Positions 1-8,614 of a stretch of DNA of 64,000 bases are shown here, piece by piece. The DNA comes from Flavobacteriales bacterium. GTDB taxonomy: Bacteria; Bacteroidota; Bacteroidia; Flavobacteriales_F; PHOS-HE28. Location: positions 2,418,001 to 2,482,000 of the forward strand of contig JADJOI010000003.1 of assembly GCA_016713875.1 (NCBI GenBank). The letters are read 5' to 3'. The notes beneath the pieces are model-generated. The model was not told the origin of the DNA and did no database searches. It worked only from the letters and a program-made list of their open reading frames with translations. Position 1 is the first letter of the stretch; each line of letters begins with the position of its first letter. Made by a program: the position numbers and the translations under genes.

Positions 1-210
1 GGTGCCTTCGCGGGCGCGGAGCCAGAGGATGGTGATGGCCTCCTGGAACACGTCGCGGGCATCATCCCCCGTGCCGCTGTTGGCCAGCACGAAGGTCCGC
101 ACCTTGCCGAAGTGCGCGGTGTAGAGCGCGCGCAGGCTGGCGGGGTCGTTCCGCAGGAGACCGGCGAGCCGATCGTCGGCCGCGGGAAGCGAATGGGCGG
201 GCGTAGGCAC
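1..210 (-). CDS. ECF-type RNA polymerase sigma-70 factor, N-terminal part (runs off the window)
   Basis: The minus strand is open from a GTG at 210 to the window edge, giving 70 residues of a gene whose C-terminal part lies outside. The visible part reads LYTAHFGKVRTFVLANSG followed by DDARDVFQEAITILW. This is the helical sigma region 2.1-2.2 signature of extracytoplasmic-function sigma factors, where the D-A-x-D-x-x-Q-E-x-x-x-x-x-W pattern contacts core polymerase. No ATG lies in frame upstream, so GTG is the likely start. The gene is divergent from the LuxR-type gene at 367. The target regulon cannot be inferred. Confidence 0.75.
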   Translation of the reverse strand, partial: MPTPAHSLPAADDRLAGLLRNDPASLRALYTAHFGKVRTFVLANSGTGDDARDVFQEAITILWLRAREGT

Positions 211-297
211 GGGCTGGCCACGCGATGATACGGCGAAAGAGCGTCGAGGTCCATGGGGCGTGCCGGGCTTACAGGATGCACATCGGGGAGGCCGCCC

Positions 298-342
298 GAA
301 TGTGAACGATCGGGAACCCGGAAAGCGGGATCGTTCACATTC
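298..342. promoter_or_regulatory. Perfect 14-bp inverted repeat in the divergent intergenic region
   Basis: Arms at 298-311 and 329-342 are perfect reverse complements (GAATGTGAACGATC and its complement) around a 17-base spacer. The site lies 25 bp before the LuxR-type start and 88 bp from the divergent sigma-factor start. There is no T-tract, so an operator for a dimeric regulator or a cruciform is more likely than a terminator. Its binding protein is unknown. Confidence 0.5.
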
Positions 343-366
343 CCCCACCCATCCCGATGATGGGGC

Positions 367-825
367 ATGGAACGGACCATACCCTCCCCCTCGAGCCGGC
401 TTCCCCAAGCGATCCGCCGGGTCGTGATCGCCGTGGTGGACCTGCCCGAGGGCGGTCCCCAGGGAGCGATCATCCGCAGCGGCCACCTGATCGATGTGGA
501 TGGCATGGTGCCGGTGCAGGAGCTGATCGCGGGTCTGTTGAACCGTCCGCCGTGCGTGCCGATGCAACCCGGGGTGGAGCGCGTGGAGGTGCAGGTGATG
601 CGCCGCGAAGCCCGCCCCGAGATCCGCTTGAGCCCACGTGAACATCAGGTGCTGCAGGCCCTCGTGGCCGGGCTGAGCTACAAGATGATCGCGGACCGTC
701 TGGGCATCGGCTTCCAGACGGTGAGCACGCACTTGAGGCACATCTACACGAAATTGGGCGTCCGCACCAACACCGAGGCCGTGGCCATGGCGCTGCGGTG
801 CGGGATGCTCGCCGAACGCGCCTGA
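367..825 (+). CDS. LuxR/GerE-family transcriptional regulator
   Basis: 152-residue protein. Residues 88-150 form a GerE-type helix-turn-helix: LSPREHQVLQALVAG, then KMIADRLGIGFQTVSTHLRHIYTKLGV, the canonical four-helix LuxR DNA-binding domain. The N-terminal ~85 residues are not a recognisable receiver domain (no acidic pocket or conserved Lys), so this may be a stand-alone regulator or one with an unknown sensing domain. It lies next to a 14-bp inverted repeat that could be its own operator. It precedes secreted-protein genes on the same strand, but co-transcription is not evident. Confidence 0.85.
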   Translation: MERTIPSPSSRLPQAIRRVVIAVVDLPEGGPQGAIIRSGHLIDVDGMVPVQELIAGLLNRPPCVPMQPGVERVEVQVMRREARPEIRLSPREHQVLQALVAGLSYKMIADRLGIGFQTVSTHLRHIYTKLGVRTNTEAVAMALRCGMLAERA

Positions 826-855
826 ACACGAACAACAACCAAACCCTGAACCGAC

Positions 856-1895
856 ATGATCCAACGACCGACCCTCCTTCTTGGCTGTGCCCTGCTGCTG
901 GGGACCTCCGTGCACGCGCAGCTCCAGCGCATCGTCGTCCAAGGCACCGGCGCTCCGCAGGTGTTCACGTCCATCTATGATGCCGTGGCGGCCGCCCAAC
1001 CGGACGACAAGCTCTATTTCAGCGGCGGGACCTTCCTGGCTGACACGGGCCTCACGCTGACCATCCCGCTGCACTTCATCGGTGCGGGCATCCACCCCGA
1101 CAGCACGAGCGTGACCACGCCGACCATCCTGACGACGAACGGGAGCACCGACTTCATCTTCACGACCGGTGCGAGCGGCAGCAGTTTCACCGGGATCCAA
1201 TTCAATCCTGGAGGTGAACTGTACTATGGGCACAACGGCGCCGACGATGATGCGGTGAACATGGTGTTCGAGCGGTGCTCGTTCAAGTTCGTCCGCCTTG
1301 GGTGGGTTGAACCCGCCACGTCGAGCAGCACATCAATGAGTGCATCTTCTACGGCGGGGTATCGGGCTATGGAGGTTCGGCCACGATCGATCGGTCCGTG
1401 ATCCAGGGTGGGCCGGTCAATCTTTTCCGCCCCAGCGGCCTCACCATGAGCAACAGCGTGATCTTGAACCAGCAGTTCACGAATTCGGGGAACGCGATCG
1501 TTCAGAACTGCGTGTTCACCTACAACAGTGCCCCGCTCTGGCAGGTGAACGGTGTGCAGATCACCAACTGCATCATCAACAGCACCGGGATGTTCAGCAA
1601 CTCCAGCGGCAACACGGAGACGAACACCATCTACAGCCAGACGCCGGCGATGACCTTCGTGAGCGAGACGGACGGCGCCTACCAGTTCAGCGACGACCTG
1701 CACCTGCTGCCCGGTAGTCCGGGGATCGCTGCGGGCAACGACGGGACGGACATCGGCCTTTACGGGACGAGCTCGCCGTACAAGCCCGGCAACGTGCCCT
1801 ACAACCCGCACTTCCGCCAGGCCACCATCGCCCCGGCCACCAACCCCAATGGCGACCTGCCGGTGAACATCCGCGTGGCCGCGCAACCCAACTAG
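856..1895 (+). pseudogene. Secreted parallel beta-helix (pectin-lyase-like) protein, frameshifted
   Basis: Two frames make one protein. The first starts at 856 with a signal peptide (MIQRPTLLLGCALLLGTSVHA) and reads to 1401. The true continuation is in another frame, readable from about 1311 (RHVEQHINECIFYGG) and ending at 1895. Joined, it gives about 346 residues with asparagine-rich, short beta-strand ladders (NGVQITNCIINSTGMF) typical of right-handed beta-helix surface proteins. The shift lies between 1308, a stop in the second frame, and about 1320. One extra G in the GTTGAACCC stretch would restore the frame. It may be a true pseudogene or a sequencing error. It ends 3 bp before the next gene, suggesting an operon. 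No T9SS sorting domain is seen. Confidence 0.65.
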
Positions 1896-1898
1896 GCC

Positions 1899-2843
1899 AT
1901 GCGCAGCTTGATGATACTGCCTGCCCTCGCAGCGATAGGCTGCGTGCAGGCGCAACAGATCAACGGCTATCGCTACTGGTTCGATGATGACGTCGCCGGT
2001 GCGGTGACGACCAGCGTGGGTGCGACCGATGAGCTGACGCTCGCCACAGCGTGGCCGACCGGCACCATGGGCCCGGGTCATCACCTCGTAAGCTTCCAGT
2101 TCCGCGACACCGATGGCCTCTGGTCGGTGCCCTCCACCGAACTGTTCGTCCGCGGTGGACAGGACATCGTGGGCTACCGGTACTGGGTGAACGATGACAT
2201 CGGCTCGCTCATCACCGGTACCGTGGGCCCGGCCCAGGTGGCGGACCTCAATTCCCTGATCGATACCGGTACCTTGACCAAGGCCTTCAACACGGTCACC
2301 ATCCAGTTCTCGGACGCCGACGGCTCGTACACCGTGCCTCGGACCCAGTACGTCACCGCGCACAGCGGCCTGGTGAACGGCTATCAATACTGGATCGATG
2401 ATGACATCGCGAACAGCCAGAGCGGGAGCCTCGCTCCGTCCGATGTGGTGGACCTGATCGCGGACCTGCCCGTGAACACGACCAATGGGATCCACGTCTT
2501 CACCATCCGGTTCAGCGGAGCGAACGGCTCCTGGTCGGTGCCGCTGAGCGCAGAGTTCTCCTTCACCACGGCCGTGGAGGAGCTTCCGGGCGTCACGGAC
2601 CTGCTGCTCTTCCCCAACCCGGTGACCGAGCAACTCGGTCTGCGGCTGACGACCGACGAGGCGCGCACCCTGAGCCTGCAGGTGCTCGACCTCTCGGGAT
2701 CCATCGTGGCCGACCTGAACACCTGGAGCGTGAGCGCCACGGCGCACCGCAGCTGGGACGTCAGCGCATTGGCGAGCGGGAGCTACCTGCTCCGGATCAC
2801 CGGCGAGCACGGCGCATGGACCACCCGGTTCGTGAAGCCGTGA
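1899..2843 (+). CDS. T9SS-exported protein with three GYRYWxDDD repeats
   Basis: 314 residues. A signal peptide (MRSLMILPALAAIGCVQA) is followed by three repeats of about 70-80 residues, each opening with G-Y-[RQ]-Y-W-[FVI]-[DN]-D-D (near residues 23, 89 and 161) and ending in a strand with W/Y-S/T-V-P. The C-terminal ~75 residues start at LLLFPNPVTEQLGL and end with SGSYLLRITGEHGAWTTRFVKP, a type-A T9SS sorting domain. The protein should therefore be exported through the outer membrane and cell-surface anchored or released. The repeats resemble beta-sandwich units with acidic, possibly calcium-binding loops, but no function can be assigned. Confidence 0.8.
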   Translation: MRSLMILPALAAIGCVQAQQINGYRYWFDDDVAGAVTTSVGATDELTLATAWPTGTMGPGHHLVSFQFRDTDGLWSVPSTELFVRGGQDIVGYRYWVNDDIGSLITGTVGPAQVADLNSLIDTGTLTKAFNTVTIQFSDADGSYTVPRTQYVTAHSGLVNGYQYWIDDDIANSQSGSLAPSDVVDLIADLPVNTTNGIHVFTIRFSGANGSWSVPLSAEFSFTTAVEELPGVTDLLLFPNPVTEQLGLRLTTDEARTLSLQVLDLSGSIVADLNTWSVSATAHRSWDVSALASGSYLLRITGEHGAWTTRFVKP

Positions 2844-2988
2844 ACACTGACCTGACCGGCTGATCGGCCGTTCGCGCGCGGAAAAGGGCCGTTCCTGACC
2901 AGGGGCGGCCCTCAGTGTGCTGAACCGATCGGCACGCCGCGTGTACGGGGGGCTGGTCGGTGCTTCCTTTGCACTGAATCTCCCACCC

Positions 2989-4599
2989 ATGCGCACGCTC
3001 CTGTTCCCGTTCCTGATCGCCACCACCCTGCTGCACGCCACCGAGGGCGAACGACCCGTCACCAGCCGGATCACCGCGGCCAAGGTGTTCCTGAGCGGCG
3101 CGCAGGTGAGCCGGTCCGCATCGGTCACCGTGCCGGTCGGGCGCACCACGCTGGTGTTCGCGGGCCTCAGCCAGGAGCTGGACCCGATGAGCATCCAGGT
3201 GACGGGCAAGGGCGGCTACACGATCCTGAGCGTCAACCACCGGATCAACTACCTCACCGAAAGCCCGAAGAAGAAGGAGATCGAGGAGCTGAGGGAGCGG
3301 ATCAAGAAGCTCGAACACGACTGGAACATCGAGAACGGTCTTCAACAGGTGTGGGTGAACGAGGAGCAGCTGCTGCTGAAGAACAGCACGGTGGGCGGCC
3401 AGCAGAACGGGCTCACCGCTGCGCAGCTGCAGGCCGTGAACGACTACGTGCGCGAGCGCATGAAGGCCATGAAGGCCGGCTGGGTGGCCCAGGAGGAGAA
3501 GAAGCAGGCCATCCATGAAGAGGCCGAGAAACTGCGCCAGCAGCTCGGTACGCTACAGGCTCAGGCCCCACGCCCCACGAGCGAGGTGGTGGTGGAGCTG
3601 GACAGCCCGGCGGAGGTGGCGGCCAGCTTCACCCTGGGCTACTTCGTGCACAGCGCGGGATGGACACCGGCCTACGACCTCCGCGCCAAGGCCGTCGGGC
3701 AGCCCATCGAACTGCTGATGAAGGCCCAGGTGGTGAACAACACCGGCGAGGACTGGACGAAGGTGGACCTGGGCCTGAGCAGCGGCAACCCCACGCAGGG
3801 CGGCGTGATGCCCGAGCTGCAGCCCTGGGTCCTGGACCAGCCGGTGATGCTGGAGTCCATCTCCATTCGAGGAGCGCGGAGCAAGAGCGAAGCCTACCGC
3901 GAAGCGCCACCGGCCGCCATGGGCGATGTGAGGATGCTGGCGGAGGACATGGACGCCGTGACGACGGTGAACAACACCGTGGTGTACCGCACCACCACCG
4001 TGGAGTTCGCCATCGAAGCGCCGTTCAGTGTGCCCAGCGACGGGCAGGCGCACACGGTGGGTGTGCGCACGCACAGCATCCCAGCGGTGTACAAGCACTA
4101 CTGCACGCCCAAGCTGGACCCCGACGCCTTCCTCTATGCGCGCACCACCGGATGGGAGGACCTGAACCTGCTGCCGGGTCAGGCGAACGTATTCTTCGAG
4201 GGTACCTACGTCGGCCAGAGCTACCTGGACCTGAGCCGGCCGCAGGACACCCTGAACGTCAGCCTGGGCCGCGACAAGGGCGTGGTGGTGGAGCGCGCGC
4301 GTCGCAAAGGATCGGACGACAAGGCGGTGATCGGTGGCAAGCGCACGGTGACGCGTGGATGGGACATCACGGTCCGCAACACCAAGTCCACCGCGGTGGA
4401 CCTGGAACTGCACGACCAGCACCCATTGAGCCCGCGCAGCGAGGTGGAGGTGAAGCTCGAGGACGCCGGTGGTGCCGCAGTGGACGAGCAGCGCGGTCGC
4501 CTCACCTGGCGCTTCAGCCTGGAGCCCAAGGCCACGCGCAAGCTGGGCTTCGTCTACAGCGTGAAGCACCCCAAGGACCAGCCTGTGGTGGTGGAGTAG
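2989..4599 (+). CDS. DUF4140/DUF4139 (mucoidy inhibitor MuiA-like) exported protein
   Basis: 536 residues from the ATG at 2989, chosen because it opens a signal peptide (MRTLLFPFLIATTLLHA); an earlier in-frame start at 2917 adds 24 implausible residues. The DUF4140 region is at about 25-85 (ITAAKVFLSGAQVSRS). A charged coiled coil follows at about 90-200 (KKKEIEELRERIKKLEHDW). The C-terminal DUF4139 domain begins near residue 215 with a VVVELDSP segment and runs to the end. This matches the length and domain order of MuiA-like proteins, which are widespread and poorly characterised envelope proteins. The ortholog role of suppressing mucoidy is known only for distant relatives. Confidence 0.85.
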   Translation: MRTLLFPFLIATTLLHATEGERPVTSRITAAKVFLSGAQVSRSASVTVPVGRTTLVFAGLSQELDPMSIQVTGKGGYTILSVNHRINYLTESPKKKEIEELRERIKKLEHDWNIENGLQQVWVNEEQLLLKNSTVGGQQNGLTAAQLQAVNDYVRERMKAMKAGWVAQEEKKQAIHEEAEKLRQQLGTLQAQAPRPTSEVVVELDSPAEVAASFTLGYFVHSAGWTPAYDLRAKAVGQPIELLMKAQVVNNTGEDWTKVDLGLSSGNPTQGGVMPELQPWVLDQPVMLESISIRGARSKSEAYREAPPAAMGDVRMLAEDMDAVTTVNNTVVYRTTTVEFAIEAPFSVPSDGQAHTVGVRTHSIPAVYKHYCTPKLDPDAFLYARTTGWEDLNLLPGQANVFFEGTYVGQSYLDLSRPQDTLNVSLGRDKGVVVERARRKGSDDKAVIGGKRTVTRGWDITVRNTKSTAVDLELHDQHPLSPRSEVEVKLEDAGGAAVDEQRGRLTWRFSLEPKATRKLGFVYSVKHPKDQPVVVE

Positions 4600-4631
4600 C
4601 TTCGCGTTACATCGCACCCAGCGGCACGCGC

Positions 4632-5303
4632 ATGCGTTCTCCTCTCCTAGCGATCGTCCTACTCCTGATCGCCGCATTGCCGTTGCGCGTGTCCGCGCAG
4701 CGCGTGAACGCCACTTTCATCGGCAACTGTGCGTTCCGGATCGGGCTGGAGGACTGGACGCTGTTCGCCGACTTCCCCTACCAGCCAGGGTATTCCGGGT
4801 ACGACACGTATGAACTGCCGGCCGATATAGCGAGCGTCCGCGGCACGGCCCTGATCACGCATGGGCACCTCGACCACTTCGACAGCAGCCGCTTCGCCGG
4901 GACGCGCCTCGACCTGATCGCACCGTTCCAGGCAGAGGACGCGCAGGCCTCCGCGATCTCCCGGCTCGAGGCGCAGGGCATCTACATCTACCCGCAGGCC
5001 ACCCCGCATGCGGACATGCCCCACGCCTCGTACATCGTCAGCATCCGGGGTCGCCGTCTGTACATCGCGGGCGATACGGAGGACCCCGCGCACCTGCTGG
5101 CCTCCCGCGACCTGGCGGTGGCCTTCGTGACACCGTGGCTGTTGCGTACGGTGCAGGCACAGGGCAAACGCATCGATGCACGAGCCGTGGTGGTGATGCA
5201 CCACGAGGCCGCCACGGTCGAGGGTCTGGACCTTCCTGCGCCATGCGACGGGTGCCGCTTCATCATCCCGCGTCAGGGCGAGGTGATCGAGCTCTTCCGC
5301 TGA
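4632..5303 (+). CDS. Periplasmic MBL-fold metallohydrolase (UlaG-like)
   Basis: 223 residues with a signal peptide (MRSPLLAIVLLLIAALPLRVSA). The metallo-beta-lactamase fold motif HGHLDHFD is at residues 77-84, giving the zinc/metal ligands H-x-H-x-D-H. A later acidic ligand sits in YIAGDTED and a terminal histidine in VVMHHEA. The protein resembles UlaG-type hydrolases, but the substrate is unknown. It begins 32 bp after the DUF4139 gene on the same strand, so the two may be co-transcribed. A Cys-x-x-Cys (PCDGC) near the C-terminus could be structural. Confidence 0.8.
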   Translation: MRSPLLAIVLLLIAALPLRVSAQRVNATFIGNCAFRIGLEDWTLFADFPYQPGYSGYDTYELPADIASVRGTALITHGHLDHFDSSRFAGTRLDLIAPFQAEDAQASAISRLEAQGIYIYPQATPHADMPHASYIVSIRGRRLYIAGDTEDPAHLLASRDLAVAFVTPWLLRTVQAQGKRIDARAVVVMHHEAATVEGLDLPAPCDGCRFIIPRQGEVIELFR

Positions 5304-5413
5304 GCGGAGCGGGTGATGGGCGCGGGCCACGAACAGGCCCCCGTGCAGATCTATGTGCGGTGCCGATCCGGGCGCCCACGCCCTGCAGGAGCTTTACGGA
5401 AAGCCCGTCGACC

Positions 5414-7690
5414 ATGCACCGCCCGCTCGCCCTCCTCGCCGTGGCGCTCAGCTGCACAGCGCATGCCCAGTTGTGCACCACTACGGCCAACCCGATGCCC
5501 GCCGGGCAGTACCACAACCTGGTCGACGGCATGCTGCACCCTGACGGTGGCGGACTGACGCTGGCCCTGTTCAACACCCCCACCGGTCCGATCGCCACGC
5601 GCTGGGCCGCCGATGGTCAAGTGACCTGGAACAGCAACTTCAGGCATATGGACCCCAGCAACTGGGCCTATCCGGTGAACGTCTCACCAGTGGCCGGGGG
5701 CGGAGCAGTGATCAACGGTCCGTTCATGCCGCAACAGGCCTCCTACACGAACATGTACGCGGCCGAGCTTGGTGCGGACGGCAGACCTGTGTGGGCCCGG
5801 ATCTACATGCTCGACTCGGTGGCGGTGATGAGCCCCACGCCCCGCGGCTTGATCCGCACGCCGGACGGGGGATGGCTCTTCCCCATCTGGACGGCGCAAG
5901 GCCTCAGCCTCTCCAAGCTCGATGGCATGGCGGTACCGGTCTGGACCAGGCGCTACCGGGCCTCGATGGGGTTCAACGGCATGCAAGCCTTCGTGGAAGC
6001 CAACGGAGAGATCACGCTCATCGGCTGGAAACTGGGGGCCTCGACGTTCATGGCCCGGCTCGACGCGGAGGGCACGGTGCTCTGGAAGCGCAGCTGGGCT
6101 CATCATTGGATACCGGCCGCACAGGCCATGAACGGTGATCTGCTCCTCATGTCCGACGACTACGTCAGCCAATGGTATCTGGCGCGGATGGATGGACAGG
6201 GTCAGGTGCTGTGGCACCGCTCCTTCCCGTATCCGCAGATGAACGCATGGTTCAACGGGGGTGTGCGCGAGCTGGCCAACGGGCACTTGCTGATGCTGGG
6301 CGAGTTGGGCGCGCTCATCGAGACCGACGCGAACGGGGCCAGCCTCGGGGCGTGGACCGTGGGCGGCTACGGCCTCAGCGGGCGTTTCATCAACGCCGAA
6401 CAGCCGAACGGCGACACCCTGATGATCGCCGGCGACACTTACAGTGGCCAATCCGCGTGGACCGGTATGCTCACTGCGTCCAGCCCGGCCGATCTGGGCT
6501 GCGCAGGCACTCCCGGCACGACCACATCCACGCTGCTCGGCCTGCCGGCGGAGATCATCGATGACACGCTCATGATCGTCCGTGATTCGCTGAAGACATG
6601 GACCATGCTCTTCGACCCGTCCTCCCCGGCCCTGGTGCTCGACCCCCAGGCATTCGTGAACGCAGGTCGCGCCCGACCGGGCTTCGATCATCGCGCTTAC
6701 GGGGTCATCACCAACAATTCCCTGCACACCACCGGCCCCATCACCGCCACGCTCACCGTTGCGCCGGAGCTCACCTACCTCGGCGCTGCACCCGCCCCGC
6801 AACAGGTGAACGGTCAGACCATCACCTGGCAACTGCCCGCCATGGGGCCGAACGGCCAGCGCATCCTCGCCGTGGACCTTGCCACGCCACCGGACCCGCA
6901 GCTCCTCGGCACCGCCATTCCCTACACCTTCTCGTTCACACAGGACAGCACCGAGGTGAGCCTGGCCAACAACAGCTCCACCGTGACCTATACCATCGTG
7001 GGGGCGTACGACCCGAACATCATGGAAGTGAGCCCATCGCCCTACTACCATCTGCTGAACGATAGCGTATTGAACTACACCATCCACTTCCAGAACACCG
7101 GGAGCGCAGAGGCCACGAACGTGGTGGTGCGCGACACCCTGCCCGCAGCGCTCGACCTCAGCACTTTCGAGCTCGGGGCCCGCTCACATCCGTGCACATT
7201 CTCACTCTCCGGCAACGGCCTCCTGACGTTCACCTTCGCGAACATCAACCTGCCCGACAGTACGAGCGATGAACCTGGCAGTCACGGCCAGGTGAGCTAC
7301 CGCATCAAGCCCGGGCCTGGGCTCTTCGTGGGCCAGGAGATCACGGACCAGGCAGACATCTTCTTCGACTTCAATCCGTCCATCCGTACGCCGGATGCCA
7401 CAGTGACCGTCACGGACGTGGCCATGTTGCAGCCAGATGGGACTGATGCCGGTCTGCGCGTGTTCCCGGTGCCCACCTCCGCCGACCTGATGATCGCGAT
7501 GCCCGGAGGCGTCGTGCCATCCGCGGCTTGGGCCGTGGGCGTGGATGGTCGACGGATCCCGCTGTCCCATCGGACGGTGGGCGATGGGCTGCTCCGGACC
7601 TCGGTGCAGCAGCTCGCATCGGGTCCCTATGTGCTTGTTCTGACCGACCGGAGCGGTCGGCGGTGGAGCGCACGGTTCGTCAAGGAGTAA
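5414..7690 (+). CDS. T9SS sorting-domain protein with DUF11-like C-terminal region
   Basis: 758 residues from the ATG at 5414, which opens a signal peptide (MHRPLALLAVALSCTAHA). Residues ~30-380 contain WxxxL/Y-rich repeats like a beta-propeller (PDGGWLFPIW, ANGEITLIGWKLG, ANGHLLMLGE). A DUF11/DUF7619-type module follows (AYDPNIMEVSP, NYTIHFQNTGSAEATNVVVRDTLP, DQADIFFDFNPSIRTP). The last ~75 residues (LRVFPVPTSADLMI to RWSARFVKE) are a T9SS type-A sorting domain. It is a large cell-surface or secreted protein, possibly binding or adhesive. The order of propeller, DUF11 and sorting domain is common in Bacteroidota. Confidence 0.85.
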   Translation: MHRPLALLAVALSCTAHAQLCTTTANPMPAGQYHNLVDGMLHPDGGGLTLALFNTPTGPIATRWAADGQVTWNSNFRHMDPSNWAYPVNVSPVAGGGAVINGPFMPQQASYTNMYAAELGADGRPVWARIYMLDSVAVMSPTPRGLIRTPDGGWLFPIWTAQGLSLSKLDGMAVPVWTRRYRASMGFNGMQAFVEANGEITLIGWKLGASTFMARLDAEGTVLWKRSWAHHWIPAAQAMNGDLLLMSDDYVSQWYLARMDGQGQVLWHRSFPYPQMNAWFNGGVRELANGHLLMLGELGALIETDANGASLGAWTVGGYGLSGRFINAEQPNGDTLMIAGDTYSGQSAWTGMLTASSPADLGCAGTPGTTTSTLLGLPAEIIDDTLMIVRDSLKTWTMLFDPSSPALVLDPQAFVNAGRARPGFDHRAYGVITNNSLHTTGPITATLTVAPELTYLGAAPAPQQVNGQTITWQLPAMGPNGQRILAVDLATPPDPQLLGTAIPYTFSFTQDSTEVSLANNSSTVTYTIVGAYDPNIMEVSPSPYYHLLNDSVLNYTIHFQNTGSAEATNVVVRDTLPAALDLSTFELGARSHPCTFSLSGNGLLTFTFANINLPDSTSDEPGSHGQVSYRIKPGPGLFVGQEITDQADIFFDFNPSIRTPDATVTVTDVAMLQPDGTDAGLRVFPVPTSADLMIAMPGGVVPSAAWAVGVDGRRIPLSHRTVGDGLLRTSVQQLASGPYVLVLTDRSGRRWSARFVKE

Positions 7691-7776
7691 GCCACCAAGG
7701 TGGCCGTCCTCCTGCATCGCTGGGCGTTCACCGGCCGGTCGGGCGAGCGTCCCACTATTCGCGCGACCTTCGGGGT

Positions 7777-8102
7777 ATGATCATCGGTGTGGCCGGCCCC
7801 TATTCGGCAGAAGCACTGGCGCAACGCAACGCGAACCTTGATGCGGTGAACGCCGCTGCCGCTCGCCTGCTGGAAATAGGGCACATTCGCCTGATCGGCA
7901 TGAACGCGGCGATCCCTGTGCTCGTGCAAGCGAATGTGCCCCATCGCAATAAGCCGTGATGGATATCTCGCTCGCGGTCATGGGTGCGTGCGATGCCTTG
8001 CTGCTCGCTGGCGAGAGCCCAGCCGCCAACAAGGAGCGCGACCTCATCCTTTCCCAAGGCAAGCCGGTCTACCTGCGGATCGAAGACGTGCCGAAGCCAT
8101 GA
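7777..8102 (+). pseudogene. DUF4406 / nucleoside 2-deoxyribosyltransferase-like protein, frameshifted
   Basis: The first frame (7777-7959) reads MIIGVAGPYSAE then RNANLDAVNAAAARLLEIGH and stops at TGA 7957-7959. The second frame continues directly as MDISLAVMGACDALLLAGES to the stop at 8100-8102. Joined, it is a ~108-residue small Rossmann-type protein of the DUF4406 family. Restoring one G (AAGCC to AAGGCC near 7953) fuses the frames as NK-A-V-MDISLAV. The family resembles deoxynucleoside-processing enzymes; the substrate is unknown. The stop overlaps the next gene's ATG, so they were built as an operon. Confidence 0.7.
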
Positions 8103-8596
8103 TCACGGCAACAACTGAACGGATCATGCTACGCGACCTGGATGACCGGGATGCCGCGAACATCTTCCTGCTGAACAACGACCCTGAAGTACTGAAGTAC
8201 GTGCACGATGAGCCGTTCAAGGACATCGAAGCGGCACACAAGTGGATCGCGAACATCGGTTCGCAGCTCCCGCATGGCACAGGTCGTTGGGCGATCGAGG
8301 CCAAGGATGGAACGTGGATCGGCCGCTGCTCCTTGCGCCGCCAATCCGAAGGCGAAGTGCTGATGGGGTATCGCCTTCTGCGAGCGCACTGGGGCAAAGG
8401 CTACGCGAGCGAGGCGGTAGGCGCGATGCTCGATCTGGCGTTCAACACGCACGGTCTGGCGTACGTGGCTTCGAAAGTGGCCCGCGAGAACCGCGCCAGC
8501 ATCCGCGTGATCGAAAAGAACGGAGGCGTCTTCTGGAAGGAGGATGCCTGCGGGCACTTCAGCGATGCATTCGTCTACCGCTTCGAGCGACCTTAA
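8099..8596 (+). CDS. GNAT-family N-acetyltransferase (RimJ/RimL-like)
   Basis: 165 residues from the ATG at 8099, which overlaps the preceding stop in an ATGA junction. RimJ/RimL features: the opening TERIMLRDLDDRDAANIF, a central WIGRCSLRR strand, the acetyl-CoA loop RAHWGKGYASEAVGAML (R/Q-x-x-G-x-G/A pattern), and a C-terminal NRASIRVIEKNGG motif typical of Acetyltransf_3. It likely acetylates an amino group on a protein or small molecule; the substrate cannot be read from sequence. A typical single-domain length. Confidence 0.88.
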   Translation: MITATTERIMLRDLDDRDAANIFLLNNDPEVLKYVHDEPFKDIEAAHKWIANIGSQLPHGTGRWAIEAKDGTWIGRCSLRRQSEGEVLMGYRLLRAHWGKGYASEAVGAMLDLAFNTHGLAYVASKVARENRASIRVIEKNGGVFWKEDACGHFSDAFVYRFERP

Positions 8597-8614
8597 CCAC
8601 CACCTTCGCCAACC

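Noticed and set aside
1224..3209. 661-residue minus-strand open frame
   Set aside because: It overlaps three good plus-strand genes. Its arginine/histidine-rich composition is typical of antisense shadows in GC-rich DNA.
5135..5413. Long N-terminal extension of the 5414 gene
   Set aside because: The signal peptide begins at 5414; the upstream frame overlaps the MBL hydrolase in another frame.
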